Part shown: positions 55,414 to 64,000 of the stretch, piece by piece
Layout of the letters: the number at the start of each line of letters is the position of its first letter
Numbering within the stretch: the stretch's first letter is position 1
NCBI RefSeq assembly: GCF_001939065.1
Contig: NZ_MPSZ01000005.1
Coordinates: forward strand, 124,001-188,000
Reading direction: 5' to 3'
Source: Exiguobacterium indicum HHS 31
GTDB lineage: Bacteria; Bacillota; Bacilli; Exiguobacteriales; Exiguobacteriaceae
Length of the DNA stretch: 64,000 nt
Program-made: the position numbers and the translations under genes
The notes under the pieces: generated by a model
The model's input: the letters and a program-made list of their open reading frames with translations, nothing else
Database searches by the model: none
Told to the model about the DNA's origin: nothing

Positions 55414-57153
55414 TCATCGCAAAATCGCTGGGAAAAGGACTTTTTTCCGAAGGACTTCGTATATTCCCTGCGGCGTGATCCGCACATATGGCAAGTGAGT
55501 TGATGCTAGGAATAGCAACGTATAGACAGGATCTTCAAACGCATAACCGCGTTCGAACAAGGCTTCCCGTAGAGCGGTTTCCTGAACAATCAAATCTTCG
55601 AGTGGCAAGTCGGACGTCTGCCCCATCAAGGTCAACGGAACTTCAGCGATGACTTCTCCGTCCTCGACGAGAACGATTCCGCCGCCGAACGCTTTCATTC
55701 GATCAAACGCGACTTGCATGTCTCGTTTCGATTTACCGATCATCAAGATATCACCGCTAATCGAGTACGAACTGACGAGACCACCGACTTGTGTCGCAAA
55801 GTTTTTCAGAACGGTATTCAGTCGCCACTTCCCTTCCCGGTCGAGTAACATCAGGAAGGATTCATCACATCCTGTCGGTAGCACAGGCACACTTGTATCG
55901 TGTTCGACTTGATAGAGCTTCATGATGACGGAATTGACCATCTCAAGACCAACCGGCATGCTAAACGAAAAATCCTGTTCCGTTAAGGAAACCTGGACTT
56001 CCGAGCGTGGCATGAGCGCATAGACAGCATCAAGCGCTTCTGCCGGGTAACAGGGGATGTCGGCTTGACGGACCCATGTGCCGCGCGCAAGTACGGCGAC
56101 AGGTGTCGGTGCATCTTTTGCCTCAAGGAAATTGAGATGCGCGATTCGTCCTGGTGCGATACTCCCGAGTAGATGATCGAGATTAAAATGACGCGCTGCA
56201 TTGTACGACGCGATCCGGTACGCTTCTTCGACCGGGATGCCTGCCTCAAGCATCAATCGAATCGTCTCGTCCATCATGCCTGCCTTATAAAAGGACGGCG
56301 TTGAACCATCTGTCGTCACGAGCACCTTATCGAACTGCGTCAACCCTGCTTCGACGAGACCTTTAAAAATATCCGGTAAATCTGGACGAATCGATGAATA
56401 ACGAATCGTCGTCGTGTAGCCAAGTTCAAGACGTGTCATCGCTTCTTCAACAGTCATCGCTTCATGATCACTCGTCACGCCATACAGCGCCATCTTCGTC
56501 AGCGTCTTCGCTGAAGCACCAGGAAAATGACCTTCGATCGGTTTTCCGAGTTTGATCGCATCCTGCATCCAGTGAAGCAGTTCATCATCTCCTTGCGAGA
56601 GACGTGGCCATCCTGTCAACTCACCTGCTTGGATGACTTGTGGATGCTTGAGCCACGCTTGAATCCGGCGATTATCGATTGAGATACTGTCGGCATCAAG
56701 CTCGGTTTGTGCGTCGAGTCGTGCCCACCAGTACATTGAGGTCGGTAAGTCTGCTAGCGCCTCGACTTGAGCAAACGCTTGCTCCGTCGGCTCTAATAAT
56801 AACAACATGTTGTCGTTGACGAGCGTCGATGTTCCCCGCTCTGCTGCGAATTTTGCAAGACTCGCTGGATTGTAAAGTTGGAACGGATGGGCATGGGGTT
56901 CAATGTAACCGGGTACGATATATTGACCTGTCGCATCATGGTACGCATCGGCTTGTTCCGGCATCTCTGGACCGACATAGACGATCCGGTCGCCACTAAT
57001 CCAGATGTTCGCCGTCCGCCATGCTTTGACACCATGATTCAGGTAAGTGGCATTCTGTATGACAAGTGTCGGTGCAAGCTTTCCGCTGATGACCGCTTGG
57101 TGTGTTCGTACTTCAGATTTCGTCCAAGGGGATCTTCCACAATTTTTTTTCAC
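55414..57153 (-). CDS. yerA: Adenine deaminase-like protein (YerA)
   Basis: A 579-residue amidohydrolase of the Ade family. The metal HxH appears as YIEPHAHPFQLYNP rather than the VDAHVHIES of true adenine deaminase (present at 10539-12272). GHFPGAS, SDHEAMTVEEA and VTTDGSTPSFYK follow. The different active-site region suggests another substrate or no activity; in Bacillus YerA is also only putative. Start is GTG at 57153 with AAAGGAGG upstream. It lies between purD and yerC, the Bacillus order. A SigA promoter with a downstream cre site precedes it. Confidence 0.85.
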   Translation of the reverse strand: MKKNCGRSPWTKSEVRTHQAVISGKLAPTLVIQNATYLNHGVKAWRTANIWISGDRIVYVGPEMPEQADAYHDATGQYIVPGYIEPHAHPFQLYNPASLAKFAAERGTSTLVNDNMLLLLEPTEQAFAQVEALADLPTSMYWWARLDAQTELDADSISIDNRRIQAWLKHPQVIQAGELTGWPRLSQGDDELLHWMQDAIKLGKPIEGHFPGASAKTLTKMALYGVTSDHEAMTVEEAMTRLELGYTTTIRYSSIRPDLPDIFKGLVEAGLTQFDKVLVTTDGSTPSFYKAGMMDETIRLMLEAGIPVEEAYRIASYNAARHFNLDHLLGSIAPGRIAHLNFLEAKDAPTPVAVLARGTWVRQADIPCYPAEALDAVYALMPRSEVQVSLTEQDFSFSMPVGLEMVNSVIMKLYQVEHDTSVPVLPTGCDESFLMLLDREGKWRLNTVLKNFATQVGGLVSSYSISGDILMIGKSKRDMQVAFDRMKAFGGGIVLVEDGEVIAEVPLTLMGQTSDLPLEDLIVQETALREALFERGYAFEDPVYTLLFLASTHLPYVRITPQGIYEVLRKKVLFPAILR

Positions 57154-57178
57154 GAAAGCTCGACCTCCTTTGTTTTAT

Positions 57179-57231
57179 TGAAAACGCTTTCTTATAGTTC
57201 TTATACTAAAATGTTGCTAAGTAAGTTTCAA
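57179..57231 (-). promoter_or_regulatory. SigA promoter and cre site of yerA
   Basis: Minus strand TTGAAA (57226-57231), 17 bases, TAGTAT (57203-57208). Downstream at 57179-57192 the plus strand reads TGAAAACGCTTTCT, matching the cre consensus except for the last base, placed at the likely transcription start. Confidence 0.65.
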
Positions 57232-57320
57232 GAAGTTTTGCCCCGTTCCGGATTCATTTGGTCAAAATAACACAAATTCGCCATGGAAGACAAATCTTTT
57301 CGTGCACTTCGCCAAGAAAC

Positions 57321-57357
57321 AAAAAACCAGACGAGGCTCCTTCGAGCACGTCTGGTT
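57321..57357 (-). terminator. Terminator of the purine operon
   Basis: Arms AACCAGACG / CGTCTGGTT with a 15-base loop and T-run on the minus strand, six bases past the purD stop. Confidence 0.85.
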
Positions 57358-57363
57358 CAGATA

Positions 57364-58626
57364 TCATGATTCATGCGAGGCACGAAAGGCTTTTTGAGCG
57401 ATATCAGTTCGGTAAAAGAATGGCTGATCCGTCACGTCTGGTAAGTTTGCATAGACCTGTTCGACAGCCTGCTCGATCGTCTCGGCACGGCTGACACACA
57501 CGAGGACACGTCCACCAGCTGAGACAAGTTGATCGTCTCGTTCTGCAGTGCCGGCATGAAAGACGAGAAGACCGTCCCCGATCTGATCAAGTGGAATCGC
57601 TTGTCCCGTTTTTGGCGCTTCCGGATATCCTTCTGCTGCGACGACGACACCGACAGCTGCTTGATTTGTCCAAACGACTTCTGGTATCTGTCCGTCCATC
57701 AGCGGCATGATGACATCAAGCAACGGCGTTTCTAAGCGCGGAAGAATGACTTCTGTCTCCGGATCACCGAACCGGGCATTGAACTCGATGACGAATGGTC
57801 CTTGTTTCGTCAGCATCAGACCGGCATAGAGGAAGCCCGTGAACGGAATTCCTTCGCTTGCCATCTGATCGACGAGCGGCTGAATGATGCGATCAACAGC
57901 TTCTGTCGTCAACGCTGCTTCGTCCCACTGAGGAAGCGGAGAATACGCGCCCATGCCTCCTGTGTTCGGACCTAAGTCACCGTCAAACGCCCGTTTATGA
58001 TCTTGCGACAATACCATCGGGATGACCGTCTCTTCGTGCACGAATGCCATCAATGAACATTCTTCCCCGATCAGGCATTCTTCGATGACGACGCGGCTTT
58101 GTTGACCGTATTCCCCGGCAAACGTATCGTGGATTGCAACAAGCGCCTGGTCCACGGTTTCTGCAACCGTGACTCCTTTTCCGGCAGCAAGTCCATCGGC
58201 TTTGATGACGATCGGTGCACCCGCTTTGCGAACATACGCCTCTGCTTCTGCTGCTGAAGTAAAGACGGCGTGAGCAGCGGTCGGAATACCGGCACGCTCC
58301 ATCAATTCTTTCGCGAACTGCTTACTTCCTTCGATCGCTGCCGCTTCCCGTGTTGGTCCGAAGATCTGCAGTCCTGCTGCCTGAAAGGCGTTAACGACTC
58401 CGAGAACAAGTGGTCCTTCTGGTCCGACGATCGTCCAATCGATCTGTTCGTCTTGTGCGAACGTCACGAGTTCATCGATAGCATCTTCGGCGATCGGAAC
58501 ACATGTGGCTTGTGTCATCCCGGCATTCCCAGGCGCAGCATACACGGTCTCGATCCGTTCATCCTGTGCCAGCTTCCAGACGAGCGCGTGTTCACGCCCT
58601 CCTTTACCAATCACCAATACCTTCAT
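57364..58626 (-). CDS. purD: Phosphoribosylamine-glycine ligase
   Basis: Second step of purine synthesis: joins glycine to phosphoribosylamine using ATP. The 420-residue ATP-grasp protein starts MKVLVIGKGGREHALVWKL and has PIVIKADGLAAGKGVTVAE, LGPNTGGMGAYSP and FIEFNARFGDPETEVILPRL-type metal residues (seen as VIEFNARFGDPE). Last gene of the operon, 15 bases after purH. Confidence 0.97.
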   Translation of the reverse strand: MKVLVIGKGGREHALVWKLAQDERIETVYAAPGNAGMTQATCVPIAEDAIDELVTFAQDEQIDWTIVGPEGPLVLGVVNAFQAAGLQIFGPTREAAAIEGSKQFAKELMERAGIPTAAHAVFTSAAEAEAYVRKAGAPIVIKADGLAAGKGVTVAETVDQALVAIHDTFAGEYGQQSRVVIEECLIGEECSLMAFVHEETVIPMVLSQDHKRAFDGDLGPNTGGMGAYSPLPQWDEAALTTEAVDRIIQPLVDQMASEGIPFTGFLYAGLMLTKQGPFVIEFNARFGDPETEVILPRLETPLLDVIMPLMDGQIPEVVWTNQAAVGVVVAAEGYPEAPKTGQAIPLDQIGDGLLVFHAGTAERDDQLVSAGGRVLVCVSRAETIEQAVEQVYANLPDVTDQPFFYRTDIAQKAFRASHES

Positions 58627-58641
58627 TCAAATCGCCTCCGC

Positions 58642-60162
58642 TTAGTGTTTGAAATGTCGAACGTTCGTAAAGACCATCGTAATGCCATGTTTGTTACACG
58701 CATCGATTGACTCTTGGTCGCGAATCGAGCCGCCTGGTTGGATAATTGCCGTAATGCCAGCTGCTGCTGCCGCTTCGACCGTATCGCCCATTGGGAAGAA
58801 GGCATCGGAAGCAAGGGACGCGCCAACTGCTTTTTCTCCGGCTTGCGTAATCGCGATGTTCGCTGAACCAACACGGTTCATCTGTCCTGCACCAACACCG
58901 ACCGTCACTTCGTCCTTCGCGAGAACGATGGCATTCGACTTGACGTGTTTGACGGCGCGCCATGCGAGTTTCAAGTCCTCCCATTCCGCCGCTGTCGGTT
59001 TGCGGTCTGTCACGACACGTGCTGCTGCATCATCAAGCGTCTCATCGTCACTGTCTTGGACGAGCATGCCGCCAGCGACTGCCGTATAACGGATCGCTTG
59101 GACACGCTTGACGTCGAGTTCAAGCAGACGGATGTTCTTTTTCGCTGACAACAAGGCGAATGCTTCTTCCGTGAAGGATGGAGCGATGATGATCTCAAGG
59201 AAGATGCCGCTTAATTGTTCTGCTGTCTCTAAATCGACTTCACGGTTCAAGGCGACGATGCCACCGAAGATCGACACTGGATCGGCTGCATGAGCGCGGC
59301 GGAATGCCTCTCCGATTGTCGGACCGACAGCAACACCACATGGGTTCATGTGTTTGACGACGACAGCTGCTGCTTCGCGGAACTCGTCGAGAATTTCAAG
59401 TGCAGCGTTCGCATCTTGGATGTTGTTATACGACAACTCTTTACCGTGCAACTGTTTCGCTGAAGCGAGAGATGCTCCACGGTAAATCGGTGTTTTATAG
59501 AAGGCTGCTTCTTGGTGTGGATTTTCTCCGTAACGAAGATCCTGGACTTTTTCAAGCGTGATCGTCAACTGATCGGGGAACTTCTCACCTGTTTGCGTCA
59601 AGAAATAATCCGCGATCAACGCATCGTACGCCGCTGTATGCCGGAATGCTTTCGCCGCAAGACGTTGGCGTGTCTCAAACGTCGTACCGCCTTCACGAAT
59701 CTCAGCAACGACCGTTTCGTAATCAGCTGGGTCGACGACGACCGTGACAGCTGCGTGGTTTTTCGCTGCTGAGCGCAACATGCTCGGTCCACCGATATCG
59801 ATGTTCTCGATCGCATCGGCATAGGCGACGTCTTCTTGTAAGACCGTCTGTTTGAACGGATACAGATTGACGACGACGAAATCAATCGGTTGGATCTGTT
59901 GCGCAGCCATCTGCTCACGATGGGATTCAAGATCACGACGACCGAGTAATCCACCATGAACCATTGGATGGAGCGTCTTGACACGTCCATCGAGCATTTC
60001 TGGGAATTGTGTGACTTCACTGATACCAATGACCGGAAGCCCAGCTTCCTCTAATGCTTGATGTGTTCCGCCTGTCGAGACGAGCTCGATCCCTGCTTCA
60101 TGAAACGCTCGTCCTAATTCGACGATTCCTGTTTTATCCGACACACTAATTAACGCTCTCAT
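58642..60162 (-). CDS. purH: Bifunctional AICAR transformylase/IMP cyclohydrolase
   Basis: Catalyses the last two steps to IMP. The ~506-residue protein has an MGS-like N-terminal domain ([48 protein letters not shown]), then the transformylase domain with [11 protein letters not shown] and [10 protein letters not shown]. The start at 60162 follows GAGGAGG and overlaps the purN stop (ATGA); a longer open frame begins at 60186 but lies inside purN. Confidence 0.97.
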   Translation of the reverse strand: MRALISVSDKTGIVELGRAFHEAGIELVSTGGTHQALEEAGLPVIGISEVTQFPEMLDGRVKTLHPMVHGGLLGRRDLESHREQMAAQQIQPIDFVVVNLYPFKQTVLQEDVAYADAIENIDIGGPSMLRSAAKNHAAVTVVVDPADYETVVAEIREGGTTFETRQRLAAKAFRHTAAYDALIADYFLTQTGEKFPDQLTITLEKVQDLRYGENPHQEAAFYKTPIYRGASLASAKQLHGKELSYNNIQDANAALEILDEFREAAAVVVKHMNPCGVAVGPTIGEAFRRAHAADPVSIFGGIVALNREVDLETAEQLSGIFLEIIIAPSFTEEAFALLSAKKNIRLLELDVKRVQAIRYTAVAGGMLVQDSDDETLDDAAARVVTDRKPTAAEWEDLKLAWRAVKHVKSNAIVLAKDEVTVGVGAGQMNRVGSANIAITQAGEKAVGASLASDAFFPMGDTVEAAAAAGITAIIQPGGSIRDQESIDACNKHGITMVFTNVRHFKH

Positions 60163-60734
60163 ACGTTTGCCTCCTCTTTCATCCACTCTTCGATGACTTG
60201 CGGATACAGTCTATGTTCGACACGCTGAATCGCTTGTTGCAATGTTTCACGCGTCATCTCTTCTGTAATCCGGACGGCTTCTTGGGCCATGATCGGTCCT
60301 GTGTCCATGCCTTCATCGACTATATGAATTGTAACACCTGTGATTTTAACTCCGCCACGAAATGCTTGTCCGATCGCATCTTTTCCCGGGAAGGCCGGAA
60401 GTAGCGACGGGTGGATGTTGACGATCCGCCCTGCGTATCGTCCGAGCAACTCTTCCCCGATCAATCGCATGTAGCCGGCGAGAATGATCCGTTCGACGCC
60501 TTTCGCTTCAAGACGGGCAATGATCTCCCGCTCAAAACTCGGTTTATCCGGATAGTCCTTCGCCCGAAAGACGAAGACGTCACATCCGCGTCGTTTCGCC
60601 CGTTCGATGACTGCTGCGTCCGGTTGATCGCAGACGATCAGTTCGATCGAGGCATGTAACGTTCCTGCCTCGATTGCTTCAAAAAGTGCTTCGACATTAC
60701 TACCGCTTCCTGATGCAAAACAGGCGATCTTCAT
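60159..60734 (-). CDS. purN: Phosphoribosylglycinamide formyltransferase
   Basis: Transfers a formyl group from 10-formyl-THF to GAR. The 191-residue protein has [19 protein letters not shown], the [15 protein letters not shown] and [22 protein letters not shown] active-site loop (with Asn and His), and [17 protein letters not shown]. Overlaps purM by four bases and purH by four bases, so these genes are translationally coupled. Confidence 0.97.
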   Translation of the reverse strand: MKIACFASGSGSNVEALFEAIEAGTLHASIELIVCDQPDAAVIERAKRRGCDVFVFRAKDYPDKPSFEREIIARLEAKGVERIILAGYMRLIGEELLGRYAGRIVNIHPSLLPAFPGKDAIGQAFRGGVKITGVTIHIVDEGMDTGPIMAQEAVRITEEMTRETLQQAIQRVEHRLYPQVIEEWMKEEANV

Positions 60735-61765
60735 GCGTCGACTCCTTGAATCCGGACACCTTCTTGATCGGTCACCTGACCAATCACGTACGCTGTCTCA
60801 TTTTCACGAGCGAGGCGTGCTGTCACTTCCGCGACATCTTCCGGTTTGACGATCAACATGAAACCGATCCCCATGTTGAAGACATTATACATATCATGTC
60901 GTGGAAGGTCACCCGCTTGCTCGAGCCAGTCGAAGACTGGTAACGTCGGCCACTTTTTCGGGTCGAACGATGCACCGAGACCTTCTGGCAAGACGCGTGG
61001 TACGTTCTCGTAGAATCCCCCACCCGTAATATGAACCATCGCTTGGATCTTTTCCGTCTCAAGGGCTGCTTTGACCGCTTCGACATAGATACGTGTTGGC
61101 ATGAGGAGCGCATTTCCGAGCGTATGACCGAGCATCATGACTTCATCTTCGTAGCGGAGACCACTGTCGGCGACGATTTTACGGACGAGTGAGAACCCAT
61201 TTGAATGGACGCCAGACGAAGCGAGACCGAGAATGACATCTCCTGATGCGACCTTATCACCTATGATCAATTTTTGTTTCTCGACGGCACCGACGGCGAA
61301 CCCGGCGATATCATATTCGCCGTCCGCATACATCCCTGGCATTTCCGCTGTCTCGCCGCCGATTAACGTACATCCCGCCTGGACGCAACCTTCTGCGACA
61401 CCTGCGACGATCCGTTCGATCTTCGCCGGAATTGCCTGACCGAGCGCGATGTAGTCAAGGAAATAAAGTGGTTCCGCGCCTTGGACGATGATATCGTTCA
61501 CACACATCGCGACACAGTCGATCCCAATCGTATCGTGTTGTTCCAGTGCGAAAGCGAGCTTGAGCTTCGTACCGACACCGTCTGTCCCACTGACAAGGAC
61601 CGGTTCTTTCAACTGCAATTGGCTGAGGTCGAACATCGCACCAAAGCTACCGAGTCCCGTCAATACTTCTTTGCGCATCGAACGGGCGACGTGTTTTTTC
61701 ATTCGGGTGACTGACTCATATCCTGCTGTCAGACTCACACCTGCTGCTTCGTAATGTTTGCTCAT
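60731..61765 (-). CDS. purM: Phosphoribosylformylglycinamidine cyclo-ligase
   Basis: Makes AIR from FGAM with ATP. The 344-residue protein has the glycine-rich [50 protein letters not shown] and [20 protein letters not shown]. The ATG has AGGAAGAAC upstream; it lies 16 bases after purF. Confidence 0.97.
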   Translation of the reverse strand: MSKHYEAAGVSLTAGYESVTRMKKHVARSMRKEVLTGLGSFGAMFDLSQLQLKEPVLVSGTDGVGTKLKLAFALEQHDTIGIDCVAMCVNDIIVQGAEPLYFLDYIALGQAIPAKIERIVAGVAEGCVQAGCTLIGGETAEMPGMYADGEYDIAGFAVGAVEKQKLIIGDKVASGDVILGLASSGVHSNGFSLVRKIVADSGLRYEDEVMMLGHTLGNALLMPTRIYVEAVKAALETEKIQAMVHITGGGFYENVPRVLPEGLGASFDPKKWPTLPVFDWLEQAGDLPRHDMYNVFNMGIGFMLIVKPEDVAEVTARLARENETAYVIGQVTDQEGVRIQGVDA

Positions 61766-61781
61766 GTTCTTCCTCCATCTA

Positions 61782-63191
61782 TCAAAGTTTAGCTTCTAAC
61801 TCGAGCGAACCGAGCGGTGTCGGATACTCTCCTGTGAAGCAAGCGGTACATTGTCCTTTTAACGGTCCATCGAACGGGCGATCGATCGCATCGACCATGC
61901 CCGGTACAGTTAAGAATTCAAGGGAATCCGCACCGATTTCCTGACGGATTTCTTCCGGCATCAACCGAGCAGAGATCAGTTCTTCCTTCGATGAAGTATC
62001 AATCCCGTAATAACATGGATTCGTAATCGGTGGTGCCGTGATGCGGACGTGCACTTCCGTCGCACCCGCTTCACGTAACAAACCGACGATGCGTCGACTC
62101 GTCGTTCCCCGGACGATTGAATCATCGACCATGATGACACGCTTTCCTTGCACGACGCCGCGTAACGCAGACAACTTCATTTTGACCCCACGTTCCCGTA
62201 ACTCTTGTGACGGCTGGATGAACGTCCGTCCGACATACCGGTTCTTGATCAATCCCATTTCATATGGAATACCACTCGCTTCCGCGTAACCGATCGCTGC
62301 CGAAATACTTGAATCCGGCACTCCGGTAACGACGTCTGCTTCGACCGGTGCTTCTTCATACATCTTTTTCCCGAGTGCTTTGCGAGCCGTATGGACGTTG
62401 ACGCCATCAATGATTGAATCCGGACGTGAGAAGTAGATGTATTCCATCGAACACATCGCCCGTTCACGTGGTTCCATGTATTGACGAGACGACATGCCGT
62501 GTTCTGTGATCGTTACGAGCTCCCCTGGCTCGATATCACGAATGAACTCCGCGCCGACGATATCAAAGGCACATGTCTCTGACGCGAATACGATGCCGCC
62601 GTCTGGTGTCTTCCCAAGTGACAGTGGACGCAGTCCGTGTGGATCAACTGCTACGAATAACGTGTCTTCCGTTAAGAAAAGGAAGGCGAACGCCCCAACG
62701 AGACGCGCGAGACTGTCGGCAATCCGGTCTTCGAGTGTGTCGAGCTTACTGCGTTTGACGAGATGGGCGACGACTTCCGTATCACTCGTCGTCTGAAAGA
62801 TGGCACCCTCTGCTTCTAACAGGTGCTTCAGTGAATCCGCGTTGACGAGGTTTCCGTTATGTGCGAGAGCAAGATCTCCCGTCCGCGATTTGAAATGCAG
62901 CGGTTGAGTGTTCTCAAGCGTGTTTCCTCCTGCTGTCGAATACCGGACATGTCCGATCGCATGATGTCCTTTCAGATTCGTCAGTGTCTCTTCCGAAAAG
63001 ACTTCCGTCACGAGTCCTTGCCCGCGATGTGGGAAGAGGTCGTCACCGTCACTCGTGACGATGCCTGCCCCTTCCTGTCCCCGGTGTTGCAAGCTATGCA
63101 AGCCGTAATAAGCAAGTTGCGCCGCATTCGGTTGTCCGAAGATCCCGAAGACGCCACACTCCTCATTTAGTCCTTTGATGTCATATAACAC
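61782..63191 (-). CDS. purF: Amidophosphoribosyltransferase
   Basis: First committed step: PRPP plus glutamine to phosphoribosylamine. The 469-residue protein begins [20 protein letters not shown]; Cys12 is the glutaminase nucleophile exposed after the propeptide is removed, as in Bacillus. [17 protein letters not shown] and the PRPP loop [18 protein letters not shown] follow. Cysteines near the C-terminus ([20 protein letters not shown]) fit the iron-sulfur-containing Bacillus type. The start is GTG at 63191 and overlaps the end of purL by 25 bases. Confidence 0.96.
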   Translation of the reverse strand: MLYDIKGLNEECGVFGIFGQPNAAQLAYYGLHSLQHRGQEGAGIVTSDGDDLFPHRGQGLVTEVFSEETLTNLKGHHAIGHVRYSTAGGNTLENTQPLHFKSRTGDLALAHNGNLVNADSLKHLLEAEGAIFQTTSDTEVVAHLVKRSKLDTLEDRIADSLARLVGAFAFLFLTEDTLFVAVDPHGLRPLSLGKTPDGGIVFASETCAFDIVGAEFIRDIEPGELVTITEHGMSSRQYMEPRERAMCSMEYIYFSRPDSIIDGVNVHTARKALGKKMYEEAPVEADVVTGVPDSSISAAIGYAEASGIPYEMGLIKNRYVGRTFIQPSQELRERGVKMKLSALRGVVQGKRVIMVDDSIVRGTTSRRIVGLLREAGATEVHVRITAPPITNPCYYGIDTSSKEELISARLMPEEIRQEIGADSLEFLTVPGMVDAIDRPFDGPLKGQCTACFTGEYPTPLGSLELEAKL

Positions 63192-64000
63192 GCGATTGCT
63201 CCTTCCCAGTCTCCCTGTAAGGTCGAACGGTCTGCTTCGATCCGTGTCTCTGCCGTCTCGATGACGAGAAGCTCATCGTTCGTAACGACACCGATCGCTT
63301 GAGCACCAGTCCGTTGTTCGAATGCTGTGACGTGCGCTTGTGGCACCGTAACGATGAAGCGTGATTGCGATTCGCTGAACAGGTGTAAGGTCGGTCCGTC
63401 GAACTGAACCGTCAACCCGAGATCCGTTCCAAACGTCATCTCAGCGAGAGCGATGGCAAGACCACCTTCTGACACATCATGCATCGCATTGACTTCACCT
63501 GCTTGTACTGCCTGCTGTAACAATTGTAAGCGTGCGTGTTCGACGGCTAAATCGATCTGTGGTGCGCGACCGAATGATTTACCGAATTGCATATATTGAA
63601 GTTCACTGCCGCCAAACTCGGCTGTTGTTTCTCCTAATAGATAAATCTGGTCACCAGCTTGTTTGACGTGTTGTGTCGTGATCCATTCGGTTTGCTCGTG
63701 TAATCCAACCATTCCGACGACCGGTGTCGGGTGAACCGCTTGACCGGCTGACTCGTTGTAGAGTGAGACGTTTCCACCGATGACAGGTGTCTCAAGGACA
63801 CGACATGCTTCTGCCATACCGGCTGTTGCTTGTTGCAACTGCCAGAAGCCTTCTGGTTTATCCGGATTTCCGAAGTTCAGACAATCCGTGATGGCGAGTG
63901 GTGTCGCCCCACTCGCGACGATATTACGTGCTGCTTCTGCTACCGCAATCTGTCCACCGACGTATGGATCCAAGTAGACGAAACGGCTGTTACAGTCGGT
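63167..64000 (-). CDS. purL: Phosphoribosylformylglycinamidine synthase subunit PurL, C-terminal part (5' end outside window)
   Basis: The frame is open to the last base of the window, so the gene continues upstream on the minus strand. The visible ~277 residues begin TDCNSRFVYLDPYVGGQIAVAEAARNI and match the second half of PurL: GDQIYLLGETTAEFGGSEL, NAMHDVSEGGLAIALAEMTFG, FSESQSRFIVTVPQ. With PurQ and PurS it makes FGAM. It overlaps the purF start by 25 bases, typical of this operon. Confidence 0.95.
   Translation of the reverse strand, partial: TDCNSRFVYLDPYVGGQIAVAEAARNIVASGATPLAITDCLNFGNPDKPEGFWQLQQATAGMAEACRVLETPVIGGNVSLYNESAGQAVHPTPVVGMVGLHEQTEWITTQHVKQAGDQIYLLGETTAEFGGSELQYMQFGKSFGRAPQIDLAVEHARLQLLQQAVQAGEVNAMHDVSEGGLAIALAEMTFGTDLGLTVQFDGPTLHLFSESQSRFIVTVPQAHVTAFEQRTGAQAIGVVTNDELLVIETAETRIEADRSTLQGDWEGAIACYMTSKD

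Overview
The window looks like chromosome of a low-to-mid GC Bacillota, most likely Exiguobacterium or a close relative in the Bacillales. This is inferred from remembered protein families and gene order; no database was searched. Supporting signs are Bacillus-type signals throughout (strong AGGAGG-like ribosome sites, SigA, SigB, CtsR and cre sequences, an L-box), a Bacillus-like block purF-purM-purN-purH-purD-yerA-yerC-(ktrB)-pcrB-pcrA-ligA-camS, and a two-gene OpuF osmolyte transporter with the binding protein fused to the permease. Nothing suggests a plasmid, prophage, insertion sequence, CRISPR array, tRNA or rRNA. This is ordinary core genome with some accessory genes.

Layout. 1-10 kb: end of an EamA exporter gene, the N-acetylglucosamine PTS gene nagP, csbD under a SigB-type promoter, rocD with a cre site, a PAS-PAS-GGDEF-EAL protein with a degenerate GGDEF motif, an amino-acid antiporter, an MgtC-family protein and an orphan peptide-binding lipoprotein. 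10-17 kb: a small unknown gene, adenine deaminase, a gamma-carbonic-anhydrase-like protein, a small gene followed by an overlapping 17-codon ORF, the opuF operon, and a divergent polysaccharide deacetylase with LysM repeats. The opuF/deacetylase intergenic region carries SigB-type promoter sequences on both strands.

17-28 kb: an eight-gene lysine operon (lysC-asd-dapA-dapB-dapH-aminotransferase-alr-lysA, minus strand) behind a lysine riboswitch and terminator, then argG-argH with an ARG-box-like operator. 28-34 kb: a GNAT protein coupled to an AlaX-type tRNA editing protein, the regulator nagR, an LCP cell-wall ligase and nagA-nagB. nagA and nagP share an operator-like sequence, so NagR probably controls uptake (NagP), deacetylation (NagA) and deamination (NagB) of GlcNAc. 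34-46 kb: mprF coupled to a MATE exporter, a CHAD protein, glutaminase, a CtsR-controlled cbpA-clpB operon, ywbE, and an RpiR regulator with an M20 amidohydrolase.

46-64 kb: camS, a class D-like sortase, ligA, pcrA, pcrB, a small membrane protein with ktrB, yerC, yerA, and the distal part of the purine operon (purL partial, purF, purM, purN, purH, purD). Most genes lie on the minus strand. No wholly new system is evident. The most interesting leads are the aminotransferase in the lysine operon, the SigB-type divergent region, the operator-like sequence upstream of an unknown gene, the cbpA-clpB pairing, and the hairpin and small membrane protein around ktrB.
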